From positions 1-34,186 of the forward strand of contig NZ_JAJOHV010000069.1 in assembly GCF_021129175.1 (NCBI RefSeq): a stretch of DNA of 34,186 nucleotides. Reading direction: 5' to 3'. Below are positions 5,883-13,102 of this stretch, one piece after another. Source of the DNA: Chromobacterium piscinae. GTDB taxonomy: Bacteria > Pseudomonadota > Gammaproteobacteria > Burkholderiales > Chromobacteriaceae. Both the position numbers and the translations under genes were made by a program. Positions within the stretch are counted from its first letter, which is position 1, and each line of letters opens with the position of its first letter. The notes beneath the pieces are model-generated. The model did not search any database, had not been told where the DNA came from, and saw nothing but the letters and a program-made list of their open reading frames with translations.

Positions 5883-7355
5883 TCATCGCCCCATCTTGCG
5901 CAGCGCCGCCGCCCGCGCTTCAAACTGGGCGAAGCGCTGCTCCAGCCGCTGTTGCTGCCGCGCCTTGTCCGCCGAGCTGAGGAAAGAATAGCGGATGCTG
6001 TTGTAGACGGTGCGCTTCAGCTCATCGTACGAGGGCTGGTAGCGGTTGACGTACAGCAGGTATTCATTGCTGATGTCGCTGCGCGACACGCCTTCGTCGT
6101 CGGTGGAGATCACGAACGGCACGCCGTATTTGCGGTACAGCAGGATGGGATGCGCTGCGCCTTGCACGCCCAGGATGAACTGGTTGCTGGTGAGGTTGAT
6201 TTCCACCGCCACGTCGCGCCGGCGCATCTCGTTCAGCAGGCTGTCCGGCCGGCTTTCATGGCCGACGTCGATGCCGTGGCCTATCCGCTGCGCGCCGGCC
6301 AGCTCCACCGCCAGCCGGATGTGGTCGCGCAGGCCTTCCGGCGGCACCATGCCCAGCACCAGCTCGCCGGCGTGCAGCGCCAGCTTCACATCGGGAAAGC
6401 GCTGTTTGAGGAAATGGATCATGCGCATATGCAGCGCGTAATCGCGCATCGCCACGATGCCGTTTTCCGGGCCGACGATGTTCAGCCCCACCACCAGCGG
6501 ATTGTCGCGCGCGGCGGCGAAGCCGGCGTAGAGGCCGGCGAAGGTGGCGGACGGCTTGTTGTTGCGCGACACATAGGTCTGGAAACGCAGCGTGAAGTCG
6601 TCGTCGTCCATGCCCTGGGCGAAGCCGGCCAGATCCTGCCGGTAGCGCTGAACCTGCTCCGCGGTGGAGGCGTCCGCCGCCAGCGCCGCTGCCGCCTGGC
6701 CCAGCGCCTGCTCGATGTCGGCCGGGGCCGCGTCCGGCGCCAGGCTGTCCAGATTGGCGGCCAGCGCGCTATTGCCGGACGGCGCGCCGCGCAGCATGGT
6801 TTCCAGATATTGCAGATTTTCCGCCTTGGCCCGGGTTTTCAGCAGCTGCAGGCCCTCGCGCGGCGAATAGCCGGAAACGCCGCCGAAATAGCCGAAGGTA
6901 TCGAAAAACTGCTTGTCCGGCGGCGGCTGGTCATGGCTGTGGTTGTCGAAATCCTTGTCCGACCACAGCGTCAGCAGCTTGCGGTACAAGGCGTTGTCGT
7001 CCTTGATCTGGCTGCCGCTCAGGCAGAGCTCGCCCGGTTGCGCCTGCTCCGGCTTGGTTTCTATTCTCAGCGTGGTCGGGTAGACACAGTACTTCTGCTT
7101 ATCCACCCAATCCAGATAAGTTTCGGCGTACAGCGCGCCGGTGTAGTGGTGATGCAGATCGCCGCCCTTGGGCAGCATGTTCATCAGCATGCCCAGTTCC
7201 GCCCCCCGTCCCTTGTCGGCCAGCAGCTGCTGGTAATAGTCGCGCGTCGCCTGGTAATTCGTCTTTTGCTGCGCCGCGCCCAGCGGTGCCTCCGCCCGCG
7301 CGCCCAGCGGCAGCAGCGCCAGTTGCAGGCAGGCCAAAGCCAGTATCGATTTCAC
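5883..7355 (-). CDS. Secreted adenosine deaminase-like metallohydrolase (about 490 aa)
   Basis: This is an amidohydrolase of the adenosine deaminase family, expected to convert adenosine to inosine with a zinc ion. Motifs in order: PKGGDLHHHYTGAL (metal-binding HxH), LALHAGEL (catalytic Glu), RIGHGIDVG (His), and VISTDDEGV, the counterpart of the family's S/NTDDP metal-ligand loop. At about 490 aa it is longer than cytosolic Add enzymes (about 330-350 aa). It begins with a signal peptide, VKSILALACLQLALLPLGA, so it probably acts in the periplasm or outside the cell, like the extracellular ADGF type. I prefer the GTG at 7355, which has GGGAG seven bases upstream; ATGs at 7367, 7373 or 7457 are possible. 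Substrate could differ from adenosine. Confidence 0.85.
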   Translation of the reverse strand: MKSILALACLQLALLPLGARAEAPLGAAQQKTNYQATRDYYQQLLADKGRGAELGMLMNMLPKGGDLHHHYTGALYAETYLDWVDKQKYCVYPTTLRIETKPEQAQPGELCLSGSQIKDDNALYRKLLTLWSDKDFDNHSHDQPPPDKQFFDTFGYFGGVSGYSPREGLQLLKTRAKAENLQYLETMLRGAPSGNSALAANLDSLAPDAAPADIEQALGQAAAALAADASTAEQVQRYRQDLAGFAQGMDDDDFTLRFQTYVSRNNKPSATFAGLYAGFAAARDNPLVVGLNIVGPENGIVAMRDYALHMRMIHFLKQRFPDVKLALHAGELVLGMVPPEGLRDHIRLAVELAGAQRIGHGIDVGHESRPDSLLNEMRRRDVAVEINLTSNQFILGVQGAAHPILLYRKYGVPFVISTDDEGVSRSDISNEYLLYVNRYQPSYDELKRTVYNSIRYSFLSSADKARQQQRLEQRFAQFEARAAALRKMGR

Positions 7356-7556
7356 ATTCGCTCCCATTCGCATTTTGACAACGACATAACCGTAACAGCG
7401 ACGAAGGGAAACCGGAAGGATGGCGGCGTGGCAGCATGGCCAGCTGGACAAGGGCAAACGGCCCAGACAAGAAACGTACCAGCCGTAACAAAAAATAAGA
7501 AAAACAGCTATTTAGGATGGCTATAAAAGACCGATATAAAGCACAAGAAGTCCCGA

Positions 7557-7754
7557 TCATCTCACCATGGAGCGACGCATACCGGCAAACTCAGGCGAAC
7601 CTTCCGATCCCGCATTCTGATTGGTTGCGCCGCGCCACACCGCCATCCGCAGCACCCACCAGACCGCTATTCCGGCAAGGACTCCGGCAACGGTCACACT
7701 GCGAGACGACAGGCGGCAGCGACGCCAGATTGCCAGCGCTCTGCGCGACAACAT
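7557..7754 (-). CDS. Possible small single-pass membrane protein (65 aa)
   Basis: An open frame from the ATG at 7754 encodes a basic N-terminus (MLSRRALAIWRRCRLSSRS) followed by one hydrophobic segment (VTVAGVLAGIAVWWVLRMAV, about residues 20-40) and a short polar tail, the positive-inside pattern of a bitopic membrane protein. The ribosome site is weak and no family is recognised. The hairpin at 7761-7781 sits just before the start. It may be a chance frame in GC-rich DNA. Confidence 0.25.
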   Translation of the reverse strand: MLSRRALAIWRRCRLSSRSVTVAGVLAGIAVWWVLRMAVWRGATNQNAGSEGSPEFAGMRRSMVR

Positions 7755-7760
7755 CAACTC

Positions 7761-7781
7761 AGGCCATCCACAGGATGGCCT
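7761..7781. terminator. Perfect 9-bp hairpin followed by TTGTT
   Basis: AGGCCATCC, loop ACA, GGATGGCCT, then TTGTT on the plus strand. It looks like a plus-strand terminator, yet no gene lies on that strand within the preceding 1.9 kb. It could end antisense transcription, or shield the nuoA unit from read-through. Confidence 0.5.
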
Positions 7782-7907
7782 TTGTTATGGCCGGCGGTTC
7801 CCGCCATGCCATCCGGCTTTTACCAAACTTTTACCGTTTGCCGCGGCACTCGGCGGCCTGCGGCGGTCTATTCCTGTTTCCCCACCCGCGCAGGAACCCG
7901 CTGAACC

Positions 7908-8267
7908 ATGCTGCAGAATTACTTCCCCATCCTGCTGTTCATCCTGGTCGGCCTTCTGGTCGGCGTATTGCCGCTGATGCTGGGCAAGCTGCTCGGCCCC
8001 AACCGGCCGGACCCGGAAAAGCTGTCGCCGTACGAGTGCGGCTTCAATGCCTTCGGCGACGCGCGAAAGCGCTTCGACGTGCGCTACTACCTGGTGGCCA
8101 TCCTGTTCATCCTGTTCGATCTGGAAGTGGCCTTCATGATCCCGTGGGCGGTGACGCTCAAGGATGAACTGGGCCTGTTCGGCCTGGGCGCGATGGCGGT
8201 GTTCCTGGCCATTCTGGTCATCGGCTTCGTCTACGAATGGAAAAAGGGCGCGCTGCAGTGGGATTGA
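7908..8267 (+). CDS. nuoA: NADH-quinone oxidoreductase subunit A
   Basis: At 119 aa this is full-length NuoA, a membrane subunit of respiratory complex I next to the quinone tunnel. Three transmembrane helices are visible (about 6-27, 62-84, 90-110). The conserved loop LSPYECGF with its cysteine and the segment [18 protein letters not shown] are intact, as is the [11 protein letters not shown] tail. Nothing suggests decay. Unusually, no nuoB follows: the next gene (radical SAM) is convergent, starts its own unit and overlaps the hairpin after nuoA. The gene is either an orphan paralogue of an operonic nuoA elsewhere or the result of operon splitting; this window cannot decide. Confidence 0.95.
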   Translation: MLQNYFPILLFILVGLLVGVLPLMLGKLLGPNRPDPEKLSPYECGFNAFGDARKRFDVRYYLVAILFILFDLEVAFMIPWAVTLKDELGLFGLGAMAVFLAILVIGFVYEWKKGALQWD

Positions 8268-8307
8268 GCGCGCCCCAGGCTTGATCCGCCGGCTCAAGCC
8301 TGCGCGC
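8268..8307. terminator. Hairpin between convergent nuoA and the radical SAM gene
   Basis: GCGCG (8268-8272) and CAGGCTTGA (8276-8284) pair with TCAAGCCTG (8294-8302) and CGCGC (8303-8307). The right arm includes the stop codon and last codons of the radical SAM gene. There is no T-run, so it may act as a weak bidirectional terminator or as a 3'-end stabiliser. Confidence 0.5.
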
Positions 8308-9376
8308 AGGCCCGCCGTCTCTCGGCCATCCCTCGCGATTCGCCGGGCACGTGATGCTCATCCAGCCAGGCGGCCTGCAGCACTTCGGCGATCATTTCCT
8401 CATAGTGCTCGCGCACCAGCCGGCGCACCGCCTCGTCGCGGTAGATCCGGGCGCAGGCCTGGCAATGGTGGGCGTACATGCCTTCCCAGCGGATGCTTGG
8501 GTCGCGCGCGGCGGCCCAGGCCAGCACCCGCTCCGGTCCCAGGTAATGCAGCCACAGCTTGAGGAAATCCCCTTCCGCCGCCTCCACCGCGCGTGACAGG
8601 AAGTCCGGCTGATCGACGGTGGCCACGCTGAGCTCCGGTATCTGCCGCATGCCGATGCCGCAGCAGGCGCCCACGCGGCCGTCGGCCTGGATGGTGTAGG
8701 TCTGCAGCACATTGGAGCAGACGCGGAAAGACTTGAGATTGTGGTTGTCGGCGGCCACGCCGGGCGGGTAGTCCTCCACCAGGCCCGGGTCCAGCGGCAT
8801 CCACGGGCTTTCGACGATCTCGATCAGCGCCCTGTCCTCCGCCGCCAGCGCGGCGATGCGCGGATGTCCGGTGACCGAGGCGGCGGTCACCGCGCGCGCG
8901 GCGCGCAATTCCACCATCACCCAGGCCTTAAGCCGGCGCCGCACCGCCGCCAGGCAGCCTTCCACCACCCGCTCCAGCGGCACGAAGCGCGCGTGCTCGT
9001 CGCCAGTGCTGTAATTGATCTCGGTCAGCCCGGCTTCCAGCAGCGCGTCCAGCCGGCGATCGGCGCTGTTGGCGCTGATCGCCCAGTGAGCATTGCTGAC
9101 CAGCCGCACCGGAAAGCCCAGCCCGCTGGCGTGGCGGATCGCGGTCAGCAGATCGCGCCAGCGCAGCGTGGCCTCGCCGCCGGTGAACACCACGTTGTAG
9201 AAGCCCAGCGCCTTGGCCTGGTCTATCGCCGACAGCATCGCCTGCAGCGTCAGGTTCTCTCGCGCCTTGGGATGGCTCATCGACGCGCAGTGCTCGCAAG
9301 CGGCTGGGCAGGCGTAAGTGGGCATGATGGACAAGGTCTTAGGCCCGCGAAACAGGCCGGGAACAGGCAGGTTCAT
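8294..9376 (-). CDS. Radical SAM protein with C-terminal cysteine cluster, putative peptide maturase (360 aa)
   Basis: Cys23-x3-Cys27-x2-Cys30 (in YACPAACEHCAS) is the canonical radical SAM [4Fe-4S] motif. NVVFTGGEAT (61-70) matches the GGE SAM-binding motif, and STGDEHARFVPLERV (about 123-137) follows. The C-terminal part has Cys220, Cys238-Cys239 (GACCGIG) and Cys305-x2-Cys308 (HHCQACARI), a SPASM/Twitch-like arrangement that could bind auxiliary clusters. Such enzymes commonly modify ribosomal peptides. The start is at 9376 with GGGAG eight bases upstream. It lies 49 bp downstream of the Phe/Gly-rich gene at 9426-10070 on the same strand, so that product is the natural candidate substrate. 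An enzyme acting on a small molecule, or an anaerobic sulfatase-type maturase, cannot be excluded. I do not recognise a named subfamily. Confidence 0.85.
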   Translation of the reverse strand: MNLPVPGLFRGPKTLSIMPTYACPAACEHCASMSHPKARENLTLQAMLSAIDQAKALGFYNVVFTGGEATLRWRDLLTAIRHASGLGFPVRLVSNAHWAISANSADRRLDALLEAGLTEINYSTGDEHARFVPLERVVEGCLAAVRRRLKAWVMVELRAARAVTAASVTGHPRIAALAAEDRALIEIVESPWMPLDPGLVEDYPPGVAADNHNLKSFRVCSNVLQTYTIQADGRVGACCGIGMRQIPELSVATVDQPDFLSRAVEAAEGDFLKLWLHYLGPERVLAWAAARDPSIRWEGMYAHHCQACARIYRDEAVRRLVREHYEEMIAEVLQAAWLDEHHVPGESRGMAERRRACAQA

Positions 9377-9425
9377 TCGCGATCTCCCGCCGCGGCGCGC
9401 GGAGAACGCGCGCAGCGGCCCGAGT

Positions 9426-10070
9426 TCAGACCTTGAGCTGGCCGGCGGCCTGCATCTGCTTGGCCTGGTCCACCAGCTGGCCGATCACCGTGCGCAGCAG
9501 CGCCGCGTCGGCCACGCCGCCGAAACCGAAGGGCAAGCCGGAAGCGAAACCATTGAAGTTCTGGCTGGAACGCAAGGTTTGGTCCGAGGTGGACGGCGTC
9601 GCCGGCGGCGTGGCCACGCTCTTTTCCGGGCCGATCAGCAACTGCTCGGCGGAGTTGCCGAAACCAGGCAGACCGAAGCCGTCGCTGGCCAGCTTGAACA
9701 TCGCGCGGATCAGGTCGGCGTCGGCGTACTTCAGCACGGCGGCGGCGAAGTCCTGGCTGAACTGCTCTTCGCTGACCGGCTTGCCCCCGGGACTGGCGGG
9801 ATAGTCGTCCATCCACTGGCGGAAGCCGTCGTTGGCCAGCATGGAAAACAGCAGACGGTTGACGTCGGACACCTGCTGGGCAGGCAACTGGCGCTGGCTG
9901 ACCTTGGCCGTCAGCACGCCGACAGGGTTGTGGATGAATTCGGCGCGCGCCGCCGGATCCTTGTCCAACTGGGCGAACAGCGTCTGGGCATTGTTGCGCA
10001 GCTGCGCGGCCGGCAAAACCAGCGGCGCGCTCCGCGCGGACTTGATCGGTTGGATGGTGGTGGTCTTCAT
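9426..10070 (-). CDS. Cys-free Phe/Gly-rich protein with leader-like N-terminus, candidate RiPP precursor (214 aa)
   Basis: The start at 10070 is supported by GGGAGG five bases upstream; an upstream extension to 10151 adds only Arg-rich residues with no ribosome site. Residues 32-58 (LFAQLDKDPAARAEFIHNP followed by VGVLTAKV) resemble the leader motif 'L..DP..R..F..NP..VL' of nitrile-hydratase-like and Nif11-like RiPP leaders. Residues 60-125 look helical. Two Phe/Gly patches follow, GFGLPGFGN (131-139) and NFNGFASGLPFGFGG (171-185), separated by a Ser/Thr/Pro linker (150-168). There are no cysteines, no signal peptide and no membrane segment. The adjacent radical SAM gene suggests post-translational modification, for example at aromatic residues. 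It is long for a precursor, so it could instead be a structural or partner protein. No homologue is recognised. Confidence 0.6.
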   Translation of the reverse strand: MKTTTIQPIKSARSAPLVLPAAQLRNNAQTLFAQLDKDPAARAEFIHNPVGVLTAKVSQRQLPAQQVSDVNRLLFSMLANDGFRQWMDDYPASPGGKPVSEEQFSQDFAAAVLKYADADLIRAMFKLASDGFGLPGFGNSAEQLLIGPEKSVATPPATPSTSDQTLRSSQNFNGFASGLPFGFGGVADAALLRTVIGQLVDQAKQMQAAGQLKV

Positions 10071-10195
10071 GATGCCTCCCGTTAGGGAACACGGAACTTC
10101 CGCGGCGGTGGCGTGAAAACGGCGGAGCCGCCATCCGCATCGCCGCGGCACATCGCGAGCCCAGAAACGGCCGCGCGGACATCCCCTTTGCGCAA

Positions 10196-10248
10196 TTCGT
10201 TCATGATAGAACCATCAATATCAGGACAAACTGTTCTTTATGACAGTT
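10196..10248 (-). promoter_or_regulatory. Putative LuxR-type (lux box) promoter of the radical SAM unit
   Basis: AACTGT-N8-ACAGTT at 10229-10248 has the NNCTG-N10-CAGNN layout of a lux box. On the minus strand TATCAT (10208-10203) is a good -10 hexamer. With a start at 10196 the palindrome centre (10238.5) falls exactly at -42.5, the class II position at which LuxR-type activators overlap the -35 site; no good -35 hexamer is present. The predicted 5' leader is about 126 bases to the ATG at 10070. Chromobacterium uses the LuxR-type regulator CviR, so quorum control is plausible but inferred. Confidence 0.5.
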
Positions 10249-10806
10249 ACGCCACATCTTCGCCCTGCAACGGCTGGCATCGCTCTCCCCCCGGCGCGCT
10301 GCCGCGGCCAGAATGCGCCTGCCTCCCATGCCATTGGCCATGGCTGCTTAAACAGCAAGCACCGCGCGCAGAGCGCTTCGCCGCCACTTAGAGCAAAACC
10401 CGCATTAAGCTCTTGCGCCGACATAAAAAACCAAGTGGAACAAAAATGCCAAGCGGAATTCATTAAAAGCAATTCAGACCAATAAAAACCGCAAGAACGA
10501 AATTTAATAAAGAGCAATTACTTCAATTTAGGAAATTAAAATATATGCTCTACTTTAAAAGAGGCGCAATCATCAAGGCATAACCAGAACTCTCCCGGCG
10601 TACTTAAAACAATTCAAATATTCAGAAAAATTTACATGCGCAAAGTGTGATTTACCTGCGGCAGTAAAAAATCAGATTCGCAATAATATGGCTGGTAAAT
10701 AATTCAAGTTGCGCCCCATTATTTTTTCAATTAGCATCAACGCCCTTTACGGGGGACATCCTCGTAAAACCAGGCATTCCCGCCTTAATTTCCGTGAAAA
10801 AATAAA
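10249..10806. other. AT-rich intergenic region before the lipoprotein gene
   Basis: No gene is supported here; short frames lack ribosome sites. From about 10400 to 10740 the DNA is clearly AT-rich compared with both sides, suggesting a promoter and protein-binding region for the plus-strand gene at 10807 or a remnant of foreign DNA. Short inverted TTTACG/CGTAAA arms lie near 10746-10769, close to the next gene. I could not assign convincing -35/-10 hexamers. Confidence 0.5.
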
Positions 10807-11169
10807 ATGAAACACTTGCTGCTGCCCGCCGCCCTGTTGGCCCTCGGCCTGACCGGTTGCGCCTCGATTCTGAACGACCAAACCCAACAAGTTAACGTGT
10901 CCAGCTCCACCGGCACTGAAATCAAGGGCACCATCGATGGCCAAGCATTCAAAGCGCCCGGCATCGTCGACCTGAAGCGTGAAAACAAAAACAAGATCAT
11001 CATGACCGAAACCGAAGGTTGCGCTCAGCAAACCGTCGCGGAAAAAACGGTCGATCCGAAATTCTTCATCAACATCCTGAGCGGCGGCGCGTTTGGCTCC
11101 ACCACCGACTACTCCACCGAAAAAATGTGGAAGTACTCGGACAACATCGTTGTTTCTTGCCGGAAATAA
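10807..11169 (+). CDS. Small lipoprotein (120 aa)
   Basis: MKHLLLPAALLALGLTGCAS is a lipoprotein signal with the lipobox LTGC; Cys18 would be lipidated. The mature part has the pattern CASILNDQTQQVNVSSSTG found in a broad group of small proteobacterial lipoproteins. Two later cysteines (EGCAQQ and VVSCRK) may form a disulfide, and the GGAFGS loop is Gly-rich. Ser19 after the lipid-bearing Cys is a neutral +2-type residue, compatible with outer-membrane sorting. The ribosome site is weak. The stop codon overlaps the ATG of the DUF4105-type gene (TAATG), so the two are probably coupled and may act together in the envelope. Confidence 0.85.
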   Translation: MKHLLLPAALLALGLTGCASILNDQTQQVNVSSSTGTEIKGTIDGQAFKAPGIVDLKRENKNKIIMTETEGCAQQTVAEKTVDPKFFINILSGGAFGSTTDYSTEKMWKYSDNIVVSCRK

Positions 11170-13007
11170 TGAATCTACGCGATATCATCGCCAAGGGCGG
11201 CAGCATTGCCGCCCTTTTTTGCTTGCTGGCGGGACAGTGCGCCCAGGCCGAAGACAGCCTGCCCGAGCAGTTGATCGCCACAGCGCGCTCCGCGCGTCTG
11301 GCCGAAAACCGCGAATGGCAATCTCTGCTGCATAGCCAGAACGGCGAGCCCCTCGTCGCCGATCCGGATTTTCTTCTCACCGGCCAGCCCTTCTCCGCAG
11401 CCCGGGAGCTCGACGCGACGCTGCGCCTGTTGTACGGCGGCGCTCAGGACGCGGTCTGCCGCTTCCCTGCCCGCTACTGGTGGCTGCGAAAAACGCTGGA
11501 CGCGCCGGAACTGCCGCTGGACCAATGCCGGGAAGTGGCGGATTTCCGCGCGCGCGCGCCCATGGACCGCATCAGCTTGGTATTCGCCAGCGAAAACCAG
11601 GCTTTGCCCGCCAGCATGCTGGGGCATGCTTTCCTGAAGATTGCCGGCACGCAGCCGGACGGAAAATCCCTGGAACACGCGATCTCCTTCTACACCGACG
11701 CCGATACCTGGAACCTGCCCAAGCTGCTGGTGGACAGCCTGCTCATCGGCAAGACCGGCTATTTCGCGCTGTCGCCTTATCACGAGCAATTGCGGCGCTA
11801 CGTCGATCAGGAGCAGCGCAGCGTCTGGGAATACGATTTGTCGTTCGACGCCTGGCAGCGCGAGCTGATCCGGCTGCACCTGCTGGAACTGAAGCGGGCG
11901 CGGCTGACCTATTTTTTCCAGAAGTACAATTGCGCGACCGTCATCCACTTCATCATGGGATTGAGCGGCAAGCCGCTGCCGGCCAAGCGCTGGCTGGCGC
12001 CGATGGAGCTGGTGCGCGAAGCGAGCGACGCGGGCCTCATCCAGGCCAGCAGGATGATCGCGCCCAGCCGCTGGCTGGTGCGGACCCTGGATGAAACGCT
12101 GCCCGCCGCCCGCCGCCGGGAAAACCAGCGCGCACTGGCGGAGGGCGAAATACCCGCCGACCTGGCGCAGCCGCCCAACCCTGAGGGCTTTTTGCAACTG
12201 CAGCACGCGCAGGCGCTCAACCAGCACCTGTACCTGGAACAACAGCTGGCCCGCGAACGCTGGCTGTCCAACGCCGCGCGGCTCGAGGCCCTGGAGCGGG
12301 AGCGCTACCCCGGGATGTCTCTGGACATGAGCAAGGGCTTTGGTCCGATGTCCACGCCGCCCTCCTCCCAGGCCAGCTTGTCCTGGCTGCGGCGCGACGG
12401 CGAAGACAACCTGGAAATCAGCCTGGTGCCCGCCTCCCATCGCCTGGACGACGACAACCGCGGCTACAACCAGGAGAACGAGCTGCAAATCCTGGCCCCG
12501 ACGTTCCGGATGCCTCTGCGCGGCGGGTCGCCGAGGCTGCGGCAATTCGTGCTGTACGGCATGCAGACCCTGCTGCCTCGCGACCCGATCGCCGGCGGTC
12601 TGGCCGGACGGCTGAACATCGCCTACCAGCAGCAACTGGATCAGAATTTGCAGGAGCGGTCCGTCGCGCAAATCAACGGCGCGCTTGGCCTGGCACAGCG
12701 CGTCCAGAGCGACGCGGACTTCTACGCGCTGGCGGGCGGCGGGCTCGCTACCGCCGGCAGGCAAGGCTACGCCTTCGGCGAATTGGAAGGCGGCGTGATG
12801 GTGCGCGAACTATGGGACATGAAAACCTGGCTGTCGGTCAGCCGGCATTTCAATCAGGCGGACAGCGGCAGCGCATTCAGCCGCGTCAGCCTGCGGCAGA
12901 TCCGCTACCTGAACCGGAACCAGAGCCTGTCGGCCAGCTGGAAACAGGAGCAGTCTGGCGACCGCGTCCGCCGCGAATGGCTGCTGGGCTACAAGCAACT
13001 GTTCTGA
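11169..13007 (+). CDS. DUF4105-type (Lnb N-terminal periplasmic domain) envelope protein (612 aa)
   Basis: The start ATG overlaps the preceding stop (TAATG). A signal peptide, GGSIAALFCLLAGQCAQA, ends near residue 27. The central domain has motifs typical of DUF4105/Lnb periplasmic proteins: SLVFASENQALPASMLGHAF with a conserved Gly-His, and later KYNCATVIHFIMG with an Asn-Cys pair, a possible NlpC/P60-like His/Cys active site. The C-terminal third (about 400-612) alternates polar and apolar residues and ends in an aromatic residue (YKQLF), as in outer-membrane beta-barrels. It is likely anchored in the outer membrane with a periplasmic enzymatic domain; the substrate is unknown. Confidence 0.75.
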   Translation: MNLRDIIAKGGSIAALFCLLAGQCAQAEDSLPEQLIATARSARLAENREWQSLLHSQNGEPLVADPDFLLTGQPFSAARELDATLRLLYGGAQDAVCRFPARYWWLRKTLDAPELPLDQCREVADFRARAPMDRISLVFASENQALPASMLGHAFLKIAGTQPDGKSLEHAISFYTDADTWNLPKLLVDSLLIGKTGYFALSPYHEQLRRYVDQEQRSVWEYDLSFDAWQRELIRLHLLELKRARLTYFFQKYNCATVIHFIMGLSGKPLPAKRWLAPMELVREASDAGLIQASRMIAPSRWLVRTLDETLPAARRRENQRALAEGEIPADLAQPPNPEGFLQLQHAQALNQHLYLEQQLARERWLSNAARLEALERERYPGMSLDMSKGFGPMSTPPSSQASLSWLRRDGEDNLEISLVPASHRLDDDNRGYNQENELQILAPTFRMPLRGGSPRLRQFVLYGMQTLLPRDPIAGGLAGRLNIAYQQQLDQNLQERSVAQINGALGLAQRVQSDADFYALAGGGLATAGRQGYAFGELEGGVMVRELWDMKTWLSVSRHFNQADSGSAFSRVSLRQIRYLNRNQSLSASWKQEQSGDRVRREWLLGYKQLF

Positions 13008-13102
13008 AAACGGGCGGGCGAAGCGGAAATATTCCCGACACGTAACAACCTGGCCGGGATTATTGTGTACCATTTTAACGTACCCATCCCGCCTGTTCCG
13101 CC

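Larger units (their letters stand above)
7374..7907. other. Intergenic region between the deaminase-like gene and nuoA
   Basis: An AT-rich patch at about 7485-7545 is the likely place for the divergent promoter of the deaminase-like gene, but I cannot assign hexamers. The centre holds a possible tiny membrane-protein ORF and a perfect hairpin (both listed). The last 120 bp before nuoA contain nothing I recognise except AGGAA 14 bases before its start. Confidence 0.5.

Noticed and set aside
5847-7526. A 559-aa open frame on the plus strand opposite the deaminase-like gene
   Set aside because: It is the antisense of a well-recognised gene, rich in Arg/Gln/Val/His as expected from GC-rich complementary DNA. 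Similar long antisense frames opposite the DUF4105 gene, the ABC exporter, the chemoreceptor and hisA/hisF/hisD were rejected for the same reason.
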